Part shown: piece by piece, positions 1-13,678 of the stretch
Position numbering within the stretch: position 1 is the stretch's first letter
How the letters are laid out: every line of letters starts with the position of its first letter
DNA from: Paraphysoderma sedebokerense
Taxonomy: Eukaryota; Blastocladiomycota; Physodermatomycetes; Physodermatales; Physodermataceae
DNA length: 64,000 nt
Direction of reading: 5' to 3'
Assembly (NCBI GenBank): GCA_025602915.1
Contig: JAHLJZ010000076.1
Location: 1-64,000, forward strand
Translations under genes and position numbers: made by a program
The notes under the pieces: model-generated
The model's input: only the letters and a program-made list of their open reading frames with translations
Databases searched by the model: none
What the model was told of the DNA's origin: nothing

Positions 1-275
1 TACCTTTTTCAAGGACAATAAAATTGGTTTAATTCCCCTAACCTAACCTAACGACTTCAGAGCAAACTTAGGTCACAACTTCAGAGCAAACTTAGGTCAC
101 AACTTCAGAGCAAACTTAGGTCACAACTTCAGAGCAAACTTAGGTCACAACTTCAGAGCAAACTTAGGTCACAACTTCAGAGCAAACTTAGGTCACGATA
201 AGTTGTCCTAACCTTAACCTAACCTAACCTAACCTAACCTAACCTAACCACAACTTCAGAGCAAACTTAGGTCTA
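1..275. repeat. 24-bp minisatellite with interspersed CCTAA (TTAGG) arrays
   Basis: Six head-to-tail copies of a 24-bp unit (core CTTCAGAGCAAACTTAGGTC) run from about 52 to 196, with exact 24-base spacing of the CTTCAG word at 55, 79, 103, 127, 151 and 175. A seventh copy sits at about 250-273. Short CCTAA pentamer runs flank them at about 39-52 and 205-249. On the other strand these read TTAGG, and the 24-mer itself carries CTTAGG. The array lies just past the 3' end of the large surface-protein gene, so it is interstitial here. I see no gene in 1-353. Confidence 0.9.
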
Positions 276-353
276 GTACTACAAATGTATAGTAGACAAT
301 TTAGATCACATAAATTAAAATATTATTAATTAAAATGGAGGAAGGCAAAGATA

Positions 354-3300
354 TTAGCGCAGTAATTTCGGATTTTGGTGGCCAGCTTTTTCGGATCCCT
401 TAGGGTTTGAGCCCCGCATCCTGATTCTTTGATGCAATTCATACACTAAAACACATAGTAAAATAAAAATGAATCCAAAAATGATGATGAGGATAAATAA
501 CATTAACGATGATTTATATCCATCAGTAGTACTCTTGTCGACATGGAACGGAAGCCCAAATGACAAAATTGCCATCGCTGATACATGAGACAACACTTCA
601 AGAAGGTTCAATGAATTGTATTTGTACGGTTTGTACTTCAAAATGGACAGAAATGAGATCTGGAGAACTGCCAGGTTGAGAATAATTTGCAACCCAATGT
701 ATCTGTTTTAGATGATTAAAAGAGTTAAGAGAATGGGGTTGTTAGTGCATCAGTTTAGCTTTAGAAACTGCTGATGGCTTGAAATACCAACGAGATAACA
801 AACCTTGTCAAGAACATGCTAAACATTACAAGCAATAATTTTTGGCATAATTGAAGCACAATAAAAAATTGATATTCCGGTTTGAATGAACTATCTCGGT
901 GAACGATCTGCTTGGCTATCTCCTTAGATTTTAGCCAGAATGTCCTTTTATATTTCGTCTGATATATTGCGTAGGACATGAATGAAAAATAAGCTGGTAT
1001 TCCAACCACGTAGACGCTAAGGACAATTTGATTGTGAGTGTTGAATACAAATATTACTTCGTTTCTAATCGATGGTTTGACTTACCAAACAGCAGGAACA
1101 GCGTAAAGGCGATCATTATACCACCAATCTTCATAGCAGCGTAAACTAGGATCAGCGTCTACAAAAGTCAAACACTATAATAAGAAATTTCTGCAACTTT
1201 TCAAGGGAATACACGAGGAATGCCAAAAATTTTGTGGTTCCAGTTCCGCATGCTTTGTCATAAGGGGGAAAAAAAAACTTTACCAAGATAAATACGGCCA
1301 TCACTTTCTTGGGTGCAGTCAAAGAGTGCCAGTGAGTGAGTAGCAACGCTCATATAAACGAATGTCAACAGGACATTGACCACCCTGACAAATTGTAAAA
1401 AACGGCTGCCATTGGTGGTCGTAATTGAACTTGAAGTGTACATCCGATGGACTACAAGAGCAATCCATCGGATCCAAATAGCGATGGCAATAAATCCAAT
1501 AAGTGCAAGAGGAATGACAAGCGACAGTTTCATTCTTGTGCTGAAATTCAACGATTCTTCGAATAGATAACACTCCGGGCTCGTAAAGTCAATGTTAAAA
1601 TTAACCACCATAATCATATTGGCTACTGCATGGAATTCCGGAGGCCAATCGAGTTGTAGCTGTCGTAGTATTAGAATTGTTTGAATAAAATTGATGCCGA
1701 TACCCACAATGGCGAAGCTATTGTATCCAAAGCAGTTTAAAAAATCTAGTCACAGTAAATTGAACAACAAAATTCCTTACCTTGGACCATTCCAGCGGGA
1801 ATGGAAATACAGCAACAATACAGGGCCAAAGAAGATAATACATGCTAAAGCAATAACAATTGGAAGCCAATTGCCCTCTGTACATCGTAAGCAGCTGTCC
1901 CCGAGTCGATAGTATCCTTTCGTGCATTGTCCACATCTAGTCCCTTCATACCCGGGAGAACATTTAATTTCTGCACTTCCTGGACATGCTTGTGCCTTCA
2001 GAGAGTTGTTAGAACATTCCTGAAACAAGAATGCGGATATGAAATAGTTAAGACTAACCGGAATACAGGGTAAAAAGGAAAAATTCTGATCTGATTTCCA
2101 GTGTCCATATTTTGGTTGCGGGGGCAATTTTCCATCATGACTAGAAACGTGCGGATTGACATATATAAAACGGCATGCATCGGTTTAATGCTAGGATAAA
2201 CTTACCTGCAGGTAGCACCTGTATGGATTCAAATATCAGATTAGCTATAATAAAGTTCATCCATTGTTGCCAATAGACAAGATTTAACTTACCTTCAGGA
2301 CAAAATTCACAGATGGCTCCAGAATTGTTGCGGAAAATGTTATTGTATCTTCCTAATATGGAAATATATGAATGATGCCGATGTTAAAATAATTGTGAAC
2401 GCATGAAATTACCGGGTGGGCAATCAATGGTCAACATAAAGGTACAGTTATTGGAAATAGCCCCCTGTGAATCCATTGCATAAGCAGTGAATGTTGGAAA
2501 CGGATAGCTTCCACCCGAGTCTTTCAAGTGGTATGCAAGACTAGTCGAGTTAAAAGGGCTGTTTGCTTGAATTAACTCTTTCTTGTCAGTGTAAAATTCA
2601 CCCTTTGGCGGAATTTCCGATAAAATATATTGAAGAAAAGAATCGTCAAAATCGTTTGCCGTTAACTGAATACTATAAAAATCAGTCACCCCAGTTAAAA
2701 AATCAGGGGAGAGGTCGAATGCTTGTGGGTTGCATGACAACGTCGGGGGGTCATTTTCCGGTATGACGGGGAATTGTATCTCGCTAGTAAATGAAACGCC
2801 GCCAGTCGCTAGATCAGTGACTACTACATTGAACCGTTGGTACGATGACGAATCGCGGGTATAATAATTCAGTGCTGGGGCATAGACGATTCGGAAGGGA
2901 GGTCCAGGAAGTTCGGATCCTTCCCCTATAGCGACTGTGTTTCTAATACCAGATTGCCGATCAACATGGAATAAACTGCCATTAATTCTGATGTTAGTAA
3001 TTTTAACTGATAAACGGTTATCCATATCGACATCGCCAATATCAAAGATTAGCATTTCATCTTTATCTTCCATCACGGTGAAATTGAAGTATACTGAATA
3101 ATTAAAATAGGGTGGATCTGTGAGAGTGTCAGAATTGGGTAATTATTTTTCAATCTAACTCAAGAGAGCTCACCGTTTACTGGAATGACATTAATAGTTA
3201 CAGTGGCATTACCAGTGGAGTTCAATACACCATCGGTTGCGACAAATACAAATTTTGTATAAGGAAGGCCGTTGCCATCTTGTGTTGGAACAAACTTGAG

Positions 3301-6300
3301 AGTTGCGTTGGCAGGGAAGGCAAAGGGTACTTCTTCAATGCTGAACCAAACCGCAGGTTCGGAAGATGTCTGTAAATTGCACATCAATTGGCCTCTGCCG
3401 GGAAGCGAGACAATAACGATGGAATTGTTGGGATTTGAGTTGCCATCGGGAAACTGTGCGCGAACATTAAATATCACAGGAACATCTTCATTCGTTTGCA
3501 CTTCATCAGGCAACGGGATCGGAGGGTCAGGTATCGGAATTATGGTGAGATTCGCGATAGCCAAATTTGACTCTGAAAAATAAAGATGATATATATGAGA
3601 TATTTGCCGGACATAACAGTCTATGTCACAAGCGAACTTATCTAACGTACCTGCATTTGATCTGTCTTTCGCTTTGAAGTAGAAGAAATCGCTACCATAA
3701 AAATCCGGAGCCGCAATGTACATAACTCGGAATGACGCATCGGTTACCAGTGAAATACTCGAGCTGGAATCAATCTGTGCTCCTCTAGTTCCCGAAGATG
3801 TCATCTGGTAAAGCTTTCCGTTGATAGGATTTGAGGTAATATATATTTGAACGGAATCATCAGCATCTATATCTGCTGCCTTCAATTCAGCGATCAACAG
3901 CGTGTCCTCTTCAAAAGTCGAATTGTAAGGCAACGCAGTCGGGGGTGAATTGGGTATACCTGTCCTGAATTTAGCAACAGAAGATTGAATGTTCGATTGA
4001 CCTCCCACCCCAACAGAAATATCATACGTGGAATAGAGCGGTAAGCTAACATTGGTAAACTCGCTGAAGTAAAATGACCCAAGTTAGCCGCCGTGTATAT
4101 AGCTTTTGAGTGAAAGCATCTGCATACCATCGAATATTTTTGTGAGAGCTCCACACAACATTGGGACATATGTATTCAGTTGAGCTATTCGTACTTTTAA
4201 AAATTACGGATCGAGAGTCTGTCGCCGCACCAAAGTTGTCCCCTTCCAGATAAACAACCTATATCGCATTGTAATTTTATTAGACTGCAAGGATATTAAC
4301 TTTGATTTTGAATTGATCTCTTACCGGGTTTGGATTAGCTGCAGACGTTGGGATAACTCTGAATAAAACAGGAGGACTGTATGAGTATTGAAAATCACTC
4401 GAACTAATCTGCTCGTTAACCGATAACTGTATTGGCAAGTTAAAACCCACTCCTTCGGCTACAAGACACTGGAGGCGAGTATCGTTGACTTGTTGGATTC
4501 CCGTACAATCTTTTCCGCCTACTTTCATCCATATTTTATTGGAATTTGCGTCGCAAGTTCCACCCATTGACGAACAAGGACCAAAATTTGCACCCCTAAT
4601 CAAGTTTCAGCGAGAAGTCAGATAAAAAGAGACATCTGGATTAGAAAGACAAGTTTTGTACCGGACAGTGATGAGATTCTGTCCTTCTGTTGGCCCGACA
4701 TTCGGTTGAACTTGTAGTATTACTGGTTCATCATAAGAGATGAAGAAGAGTTCTGTGCTGTTGCTAACAGGTCCAAGGGAAATGACTACAGAATTATTGA
4801 CGCCGCTCCCTATTTTGATGAGTTGTCAGCTAAGATCATATTTTTCCTGTTCCTAACTGGTGATTTATACCGGGTGGGCATGTGCATTTTATCGTATTTG
4901 CGATTTCATAGATCACTTCCAAGCACCTTTTCCCTCCCACTGTTACCGTAACTTGATCCACTCCCGGCGTACCGATTTTGTCGGCTTCCAAGGTGATATT
5001 AAACCCGACTATTAAACGATACAGTAGTTTACCGTCAATCAGTATGTATCAGGGGCTAAAATATAAATAAACTAACCAGCTGGGCCTTTCGTGGGATACA
5101 CATTTAAAAGAATGGGTTGCCCATAAGAAAAGTTGGATGTCTTCGCCGATGGTGCATACGACAGGTAATCAAAGAGAACAACTAAGTCGTATGGTCCTGC
5201 GGAACTCTAACGTGTCAGCAAGAATCGGTACAAAACAATAGGTTGCTTCATCATACCTCCCACACCCGCCGGTGCCCGCGCCATCATATATGTGCCATTC
5301 CATTTCACTTCCGTACAGTTTTTCGATCCAAACATTACTTGAGGTATGGATTGATACGCGGCTGAAGGCAGTACAGAACTAAACGATATCGATATCATCT
5401 CGTTTGCCATAATTACATTAGGAGCAGATGTCGATACTGCGGATATGTCGGAGTATAACATTTGAGCCACGAAAATTTGCCTGGCGGTTTCCGCAGTTGG
5501 AATGTGTAAGACCCCCTCAGTCATTCCGACAACTAAAACAGAATCGTTTCCAGATAAAAAAATGTTGCTCATATTGTCGTTTTTTATTGTTGAAAATACC
5601 AATGAAGAGATTCTTTGCAAAGATGAAGAATATTTCGTGATGATAATGTCAGACCCGCCGAGTCCAATAGAGGTATTGAGCATGGTTGTAACCCCAGTGA
5701 AGATTTCTCCGGTTCCGGACTTGAGCACGTCGTATGTTGGAATGTCGTATGTGAAGGAATAATCAAAGGGCAAAATAGAGCTCTGAATCGTAAATCCGCT
5801 ATAATTCCGTCTTTGAAGCATGAAACGATCAGGTTGGGTCGGGTGCTTGTGGAAAAAGAGTGACGAAGACTCTTCTGGTACATGAGCGATTGCCGGATTA
5901 AAGTAAAATGGAATGGAATTCAGGTCGATGGAATACGATCGTTGAAAACTTAGGTCTGACAACCGATACTCGAGTACTGTTCGGGACTTTGTAAAGACGC
6001 ATATCATTCCTGCGTTATTGCAGTTAAATTGAATGGCTGATACAGGCTGGGTCGAGTTAAATATCCAAGATGCTGTGGACAGGTCGTGATTAAATTTTGC
6101 GATTAACCTTGAAAATTTGCATTTAATTAGTGTTCCTACTGTTTCAATGTTATTTTTTCAATTCAATACGCACCATCCACCATTGCCAGCGGGGTCTAAA
6201 TCGACATTATTAAACACTGAGCCAAATATTGCAGTAGAGTCTATGTACAGCCCAGTACTCCTAAAGATTGCATAAGTTATACTGAAATATAGACGAAATG

Positions 6301-6945
6301 TAATCCAATGACTTACGGATACCGGAATCCGACTAAGAAGAAGTCACTCGTATATTTCAAATCATATTTGTTGGTCTCGTTTGCCCCTGTGAATTCGTAA
6401 AGCACAGCTCGATGACCCAAGTTACCAAAGTCGATGACGTACTTCCTAAAGACAACGTTAGGGGAAAACTTGCTGATACGTCATAACCGACCTCGATCTT
6501 GACAATACTTACCAAATGTTTAATGTGCCAGATATTGGATTCCATTTCATGGTGGCCGAATTGTTATACCTAGTTGGACGCAGTTAGGCGGACTGACATC
6601 CCGTAACTAGCAATAAATAGAAAGTTACCTCCATGAGCTCCAAGAATTTCCACACAGTCTGGTATCAAGCGGTGCTGAGGCGAAATTAGGGATATAGTCC
6701 AGATTACTCACACCATTTCCATCGTACGGGCAAGTTGCCACACGACACAGCGAGTCCAAAACAAAGACATGGGTCGCATTCGTTGTTGAAGAAACAATAT
6801 CCAATGGCTGACCTGCCAGTCGAATAGCGCTGCTCTTAAGAAACCATGGGGAGTGCCGTTCACCAAGAGACACTGTACTGGCGGTTAAAATAATATTCAG
6901 AACAAAGAAAGCCGCCGGTAAGAACGAGTAGTTGCGTGGATTCAT
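354..6945 (-). CDS. Large multi-exon cell-surface protein: signal peptide, TIG domains, cadherin-like repeats, EGF-like Cys-rich region, multi-helix C-terminus
   Basis: The start at 6945 opens a clean signal peptide of about 28 residues (MNPRNYSF then a hydrophobic core). Reading down the minus strand: an unassigned, possibly beta-propeller-like region (about 6860-5420); several IPT/TIG Ig-like units (about 5410-4330); cadherin/VCBS-like Ig repeats (about 3960-2440) with 'ADIDADDS' and 'ENDPPTLSC'; a Cys-rich EGF/ephrin-receptor-like stretch (about 2330-1880) with GYEGTRCGQCTKGYYRLGDSC; then a helix bundle (about 1880-420) with FKPEY before one helix and a YKPY motif after another. I recall this final module in large protist surface proteins but cannot name its family. 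Many introns (roughly 65-75 nt where measured) and a 13-nt exon at 2206-2218 are present. It is likely a plasma-membrane adhesion or sensing protein; the ligand is unknown. Exon boundaries in 4600-6600 are only approximate. Confidence 0.75.
2206..2218 (-). other. 13-nt microexon in the large surface-protein gene
   Basis: The minus strand reads ...ATACAG|GTGCTACCTGCAG|GTAAG. It joins an exon ending TGT CCT GAA G at 2293 to an exon opening T CAT GAT GGA at 2140. The joined peptide is C-P-E-G-A-T-C-(R)-H-D-G-K-L-P, matching the usual Cys-rich pattern of this protein type. The flanking introns are 74 and 65 nt. The exon takes phase 1 in and leaves two bases of the next codon. Confidence 0.8.
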
Positions 6946-7681
6946 CCGTGAAATTGGCTCTCTTAATTTCGGTAGAAGGAACTTCCGGTGTGTTGTACGG
7001 CAACTAATACGTGTAATTATTAGCACAATACGAAGTCGGTAGTCACTGTAATGTTAAGGCACCACACTGGTTAGCTCAAACTATATGCCTTCACAGCACG
7101 TCCGTACTCGGTGGCCAGCTGAGGCGTCCCCCACTTAGGAAGGTGTCAAACATGGCGAGTACGACAGCTAGTGACTAGTGAGACGCGAGCTGACGCGAGA
7201 CTACGAGTAAGCGTCTATAGCGATATACATTTTGACAAATGACAATTGACAGGCAAGCGATTCAATTCGCAATCACGATACCCATATACTGAGACATTGA
7301 CTGCCAACGCTCGATAACATCATAAAACCAACAGACCGCTAATATAAGTAATCGCCATGATCCAAGATCGTCTGGCCAGAGTCCTATAAATCAGATAAAT
7401 AAGCAGAAATAAGTATAGAAGTACCCGTATTCAATTGGGAGGCAAAAACATACTATACAGCTGGTTATTGCCTTTACAAGTGCCTCACTTGAAGTTCACC
7501 TTTTGTATCGACTCTATACCGAATATAAATGTTCACTATTTCAATTCAGCCGTCTTCGCCGATAATTAAACGTAATTACAATTTTGAATTTAAAATACAC
7601 AAAGATGACATCCTCATCATTACTATTTCAACTCCAACAATCATAGACTTTCATTCACATAACAATAGAAACGTCCATATT
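6946..7681. other. Intergenic region upstream of the surface-protein gene
   Basis: 736 bases between the surface-protein start (6945) and the stop of the seven-helix gene (7682), both on the minus strand. It should hold the promoter and 5' UTR of the surface-protein gene and the 3' UTR of the other. I see no coding exon, strong repeat or clear TATA element. Confidence 0.6.
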
Positions 7682-8794
7682 CTAAGCAGACGATACAGCG
7701 ATTAACGTTTTGCGATCATTGACATTAGCTACACCACCTGCCGTATTCTTGACTTCAATTCCAGTCGCCAAAATTCCTTTGGTAACGTGTCTTGTTACAT
7801 AAATATAATCATTTAAAATGAAAAGTACGACGATAGGGTTAAAACTATTGTGGAATAATGAAAACATGCGAGCCTGTTGGTTGTATGGAATTGCAGTACC
7901 AAAACTCTTTATAATAAAGAAACCCAATGCTACTATAAAGTTTGCAATAATCATGGCGCAGTCTTTTTTGTTGTCACGAATATATTGGATGATCCTGTAA
8001 GGATTCACGTCAATGTCAATTTAGTTAAGATGAACTTTACCAAAAGGAAGTTAAAGACGTGATGTGATTGTGATCTCAGCCTTTTGTGTTCCTTAGTGTC
8101 ATTTGCATGATGTAAATATCCTAATCGTCGCTAATTAAGATCAGGCGCGTATTTTGTAGTATAAATAGCCCATAAGAACTCTCTCAACATTAGTAAATCT
8201 GTTTTGTATTCTCCAATACATTCCTGTTTCCGTGGTTTCCAACTTTCCGCCTAAAATTCTACCCAAAATATTACAGATCCCTCTTTTGCGATACGTAGCC
8301 AGGGTTTGAATAAAGCTGAATGATAATACGATGTTGCTAAATATGACGAAAAATGCACCGGTAGCTATTACTGCTTGAGTCGCAACTGCCACACCTCCAA
8401 AGACATAAATGAATTGAGGAAGATTGAGGATGAATGGCAGTCCATATCGAAACAACTGGACATAGTTTGGGTTGATGATTTTCCCGTGGACGGCAAGAGC
8501 TCGTTCCATCAATATAGTATAAAGGCAAAATGAGTAAAGACACCAAGTCCATCCTTGCATGTAATTAACGAGTAAATAATCTGCTGGGTTGGCCTAATAA
8601 TGGAGTGTGGCACCCAAGTATACCACACATGCAAGTGTACCGATGACGAGACTTGCAAAAACTGAGCGGGCTCTACTAAATGCCCAAAGATCTGGAGATG
8701 TGAGAATACTCTTTGCGAGAGTAAAGGCGACCCCTAAAAAGCAAGCACTAGTAGCGATAAGTTGACCAATGAGAACGGAACAAGTGCTTGCCAT
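7682..8794 (-). CDS. Seven-helix membrane protein, receptor-like topology, possibly disrupted
   Basis: Three coding blocks: 8794 to about 8597, about 8593 to 8141, and about 7992 to 7682. Together they predict seven hydrophobic helices, with Met at 8794 (MASTCSVLIG) just before helix 1. Helix 3 ends in LMERALAVH and helix 7 begins FNPIVVLFILNDYIY. These loosely echo the E/DRY and NPxxY sites of class A receptors, but the overall spacing is not class A and I do not assign a family. Block 3 has a good acceptor (TTACAG at about 7993). Two problems remain: an in-frame TAG at 8594-8596 between helix 2 and helix 3, and no convincing GT donor at the end of block 2, which runs to TGA at 8141. A 60-nt intron (GTACAC...CAGCAG) could skip the TAG but would remove most of helix 2. 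It may be a decaying gene. Confidence 0.5.
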
Positions 8795-8933
8795 TTTGAA
8801 TAAAATTACGTAGATTAGATGACCGAATTCAATTAAATTGTTCAAACTGCAAAATGTTCAGTCGAGGGTTCGTGCATTTTATAACAACGGAGTTGGGGTA
8901 GTGCCGTCCGGCCCAGAAAGTGGTTGAAAGAGA

Positions 8934-9345
8934 AACGAGCCATTTTTTTGCGCACTCTTAGAATCTAGAGCAACAGGGGTGTTCTGAATTTAAGGAGTTA
9001 GACAACGAGAAAATACAAGAGAGTCAAAGACAATGATGGCGAAGACACCTCAATACTTTTGTTATAACAACATGTGGGGCGAGGTAGGAAAATTGTGACA
9101 GTTTTTTTGAAGAAGTTGTGTTATGACCTGTTGTGACTTCTAGGTTAGGTCTACTAGAGTCTTCAGAGCCCCTAACTCCTGTTCGTTGTTGCACACATCA
9201 AAGCGGTGATTTTTAGAAACAATTTGTACATTAGCGACAATGAAGGACTGTTTTGTTGCTGATGAGGACATTGTAAATATCTGTTATATACGTTAGTGGT
9301 GAAAAAATGAATATAGCAACATTTTAGTTAGTAGTTACTCAGCAA
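8934..9345 (+). repeat. Diverged direct repeat, copy 1
   Basis: Shares a series of blocks in the same order with copy 2 at 9521-9845: ACGAGCCATTTT..GCGCACTC, AGGGGTGTTCTGAA, GCGAAGACACCTCA, ATAACAACATGTG, GACAGTTTTTT, then GTAAATATCTGTTAT and ATATA(G/A)CAACATTT(T/C)AGTTA. It carries about 110 extra bases near 9150-9268 that copy 2 lacks. No long open frame is conserved between the copies. Confidence 0.75.
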
Positions 9346-9520
9346 TTCATGATCCTCCCGTCTAAGCTCACGTTAGGGTAGACCTGAACTTGTGCGGAAG
9401 ATTGAATGGTATAAACCCCTTACGTCTGCTCCTGAATGTTTTATTACCTCCATCAAAGCGGGTTATCTGAGGATTTATTGCTTTTACGTGAGCTAGAGCG
9501 GTGAAATGGACGCGGGAGTG

Positions 9521-9845
9521 ACGCGAGCCATTTTGGCGCACTCCTGGAATCTCGAGCACTAGGGGTGTTCTGAAGTTGAGGAGTAACTTAAGGAGATCAA
9601 AGACCATCAAAAGGATTACACCAATATCAACGTACGACAACGAGAAACTGCGAAAAAAAATATGGTTGCGAAGACACCTCAGAAAATCTGATATAACAAC
9701 ATGTGACTTTTAAGTAGGAAATTTCTGACAGTTTTTTCAATGAATTTGTGTTGTTACACCTCTTATAAAATGGTAAATATCTGTTATGTATATTGGCCGC
9801 TAAAAAAAGAATATAACAACATTTCAGTTAATACTCATGCTCCGT
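9521..9845 (+). repeat. Diverged direct repeat, copy 2
   Basis: Second copy of the segment at 8934-9345, same orientation, offset about 580 bases. Matching blocks are interrupted by substitutions and small indels, which suggests an old duplication or two insertions of one dispersed repeat. I see no clear terminal inverted repeats or target-site duplication. Confidence 0.75.
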
Positions 9846-10250
9846 AATGAATAATATTCCCGACGATGAGGTGGAATGGAGTGTGTGCAGGACATCGGGA
9901 GTTTGATTGGTGGATTTCCTTAGCTAGATAGTCGATAGTTTCGATTCATGTTCACCTTTTTGCGTATTTGAATAGTTTATTATACAACAAAAAGAGCACT
10001 CCGACGACATCATATATACACCTTTTTTTTTCTTTACCCAGTGTAATTTCGAAATACTATGAATAGATTGGTCACTCCAGATTCACATTGTAAATAGAAA
10101 TTCACGGACTTCACAGATTACGAACAATGAATAAACACCAACGAGAAAAAAATATATAATTGCTACATGCTATTTGACAAGTAATGAATTGATGTTGCGG
10201 ATGAATATACAGTGAACTAATACCAAGAGAAGTTATAACTTAGATAACCA

Positions 10251-12338
<2,088 letters not shown>

Positions 12339-13678
12339 GGCTGTATGTAGAGGGGGTGGATGAGATGGGATGTGGAGGAGGGAGTGATGAGGGAGGGATG
12401 GAGGAGGGAATGAGAAGAAAAGCAACTTATATATACACAACTCCAACAGACACTGAACTCGCACACAATCGACACGTCAGCAGACCACCGACTGACCCAC
12501 TGATTCAACTCCCCCCAATCACCAATGGAACAATCTATCCATTCTATTGATTCCCCCGGCTGGCAATTATGCAGCAGAGTACACATCATGGACAATTAAG
12601 TCACGTGTTGCGTACCCAAAGATCACATGACTATCTCTCACTTCAGCCACCGCTGCTCAGCCCGGCGCGCATCCTCATTGGCCAGCCCATGGAATCCCCT
12701 GCTTGTTCTCATTCCACAGACTATTATCATCGCTGTTCCCTCGCACAATATTGGCCATTCTACTGCCATCCCACGGCTATTCTTCCAATCCCCCAATCGA
12801 ATCATCTCCCCATTTCCCACACCCGTATAAAATCCCCTATCATTATTAATTGATGCTCACATGAGTGTTGAACTGAATGAATCATCCCTTAAATTGCATG
12901 AAATCGGCTGAATGAGTGAGTCGAAAGATAACGACACGTCCGCGCATTAAAGCATCCTATTCCTATTCTGAATTTCTGCTCAAATCTCAAGTATCATGTG
13001 GCTCCCCAGTGGCTCCCCTTCTTTACTCAATCTGCGAACCTTTGATTGCATCAGCTCTTTACACTAAATTTATGCCTTTATTAAACTTTGATGCCCATCT
13101 GCCGTTAGATAAGCTGTCAATCACCTAAGCACACTCCACATCTAGATCTCACTTTACTCATTGATTGAACGATGATGATATCTCTATCAACGCGCGGGAT
13201 CAACATTCAGAAATTAAAAGGTTTTGCAATTGTATGTGTATCAGCACATCCAGGTACATTGTACTACTGCAGCCCGCACAACATTCACCATTTTAAATGA
13301 ATATGATTTAAAGTTTTGTGGACCAGACCCACGCCTTTACAGAGAATGTAATCCACCAACTAGAACCGATCCTTTCCTCGACGGTTTGGATGCTATATAA
13401 CTAATATGACTGCATACCAGTCCTGGTCCCTCCTCCATTGTCAAAGCAGTTTCACTAATATTTGACGGGAATATACCATCATGACCTCGAATCCTTAGTT
13501 TATGTCTTCTTAAAACAGGCGGGACCATGTATGTGAAATATAAGACTACTGGTCTTGATTTATTAATAAGACAAACTCTCGGTACTGTCGACGCAGTTCA
13601 CTCGAGACGTGATAATGAGAGTGTCCTCTGATCTTTTTGTCACAGCCTATCATCCCATATTATAAATATACACCACGG
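12339..13678. other. Divergent intergenic region, subtilase / Na+/H+ exchanger
   Basis: 1340 bases between two divergently transcribed starts (12338 minus, 13679 plus). The proximal part (about 12340-12420) is strongly purine-rich on the plus strand. A TATAAATATA string sits at 13661-13670, but it is only about 10-18 bases before the exchanger ATG, too close for a normal TATA box. I see no coding exon. Confidence 0.6.
12428..12437 (-). promoter_or_regulatory. Candidate TATA box of the subtilase gene
   Basis: The minus strand reads GTATATATAA about 90 bases before the ATG at 12338. Between it and the ATG lies a purine-rich (plus strand) stretch. The position suits a TATA element, but the transcription start is not known. 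Confidence 0.45.

Larger units (their letters stand above)
8795..10250. other. Long intergenic region with a diverged duplicated segment
   Basis: About 1.45 kb between the seven-helix gene (starts 8794, minus) and the subtilase stop (10251, minus). It contains two copies of one non-coding segment, listed separately, an AT-rich stretch at about 9960-10250, and no supported gene. A 90-codon minus-strand frame at 9368-9640 lies inside the repeat and resembles nothing. Confidence 0.7.

Noticed and set aside
1-353. A chromosome end (telomere)
   Set aside because: The CCTAA runs are short, interrupted by 24-mers and unique DNA, and followed at once by a gene end. They are interstitial as far as can be seen.
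7682-8794. Assignment of the seven-helix protein to class A GPCRs
   Set aside because: The E-R and N-P echoes exist, but helix 2-helix 3 spacing and the missing conserved residues do not fit.
9368-9640. 90-codon open frame on the minus strand
   Set aside because: It lies inside the duplicated non-coding repeat, is not preserved in the other copy and has no recognisable domain.
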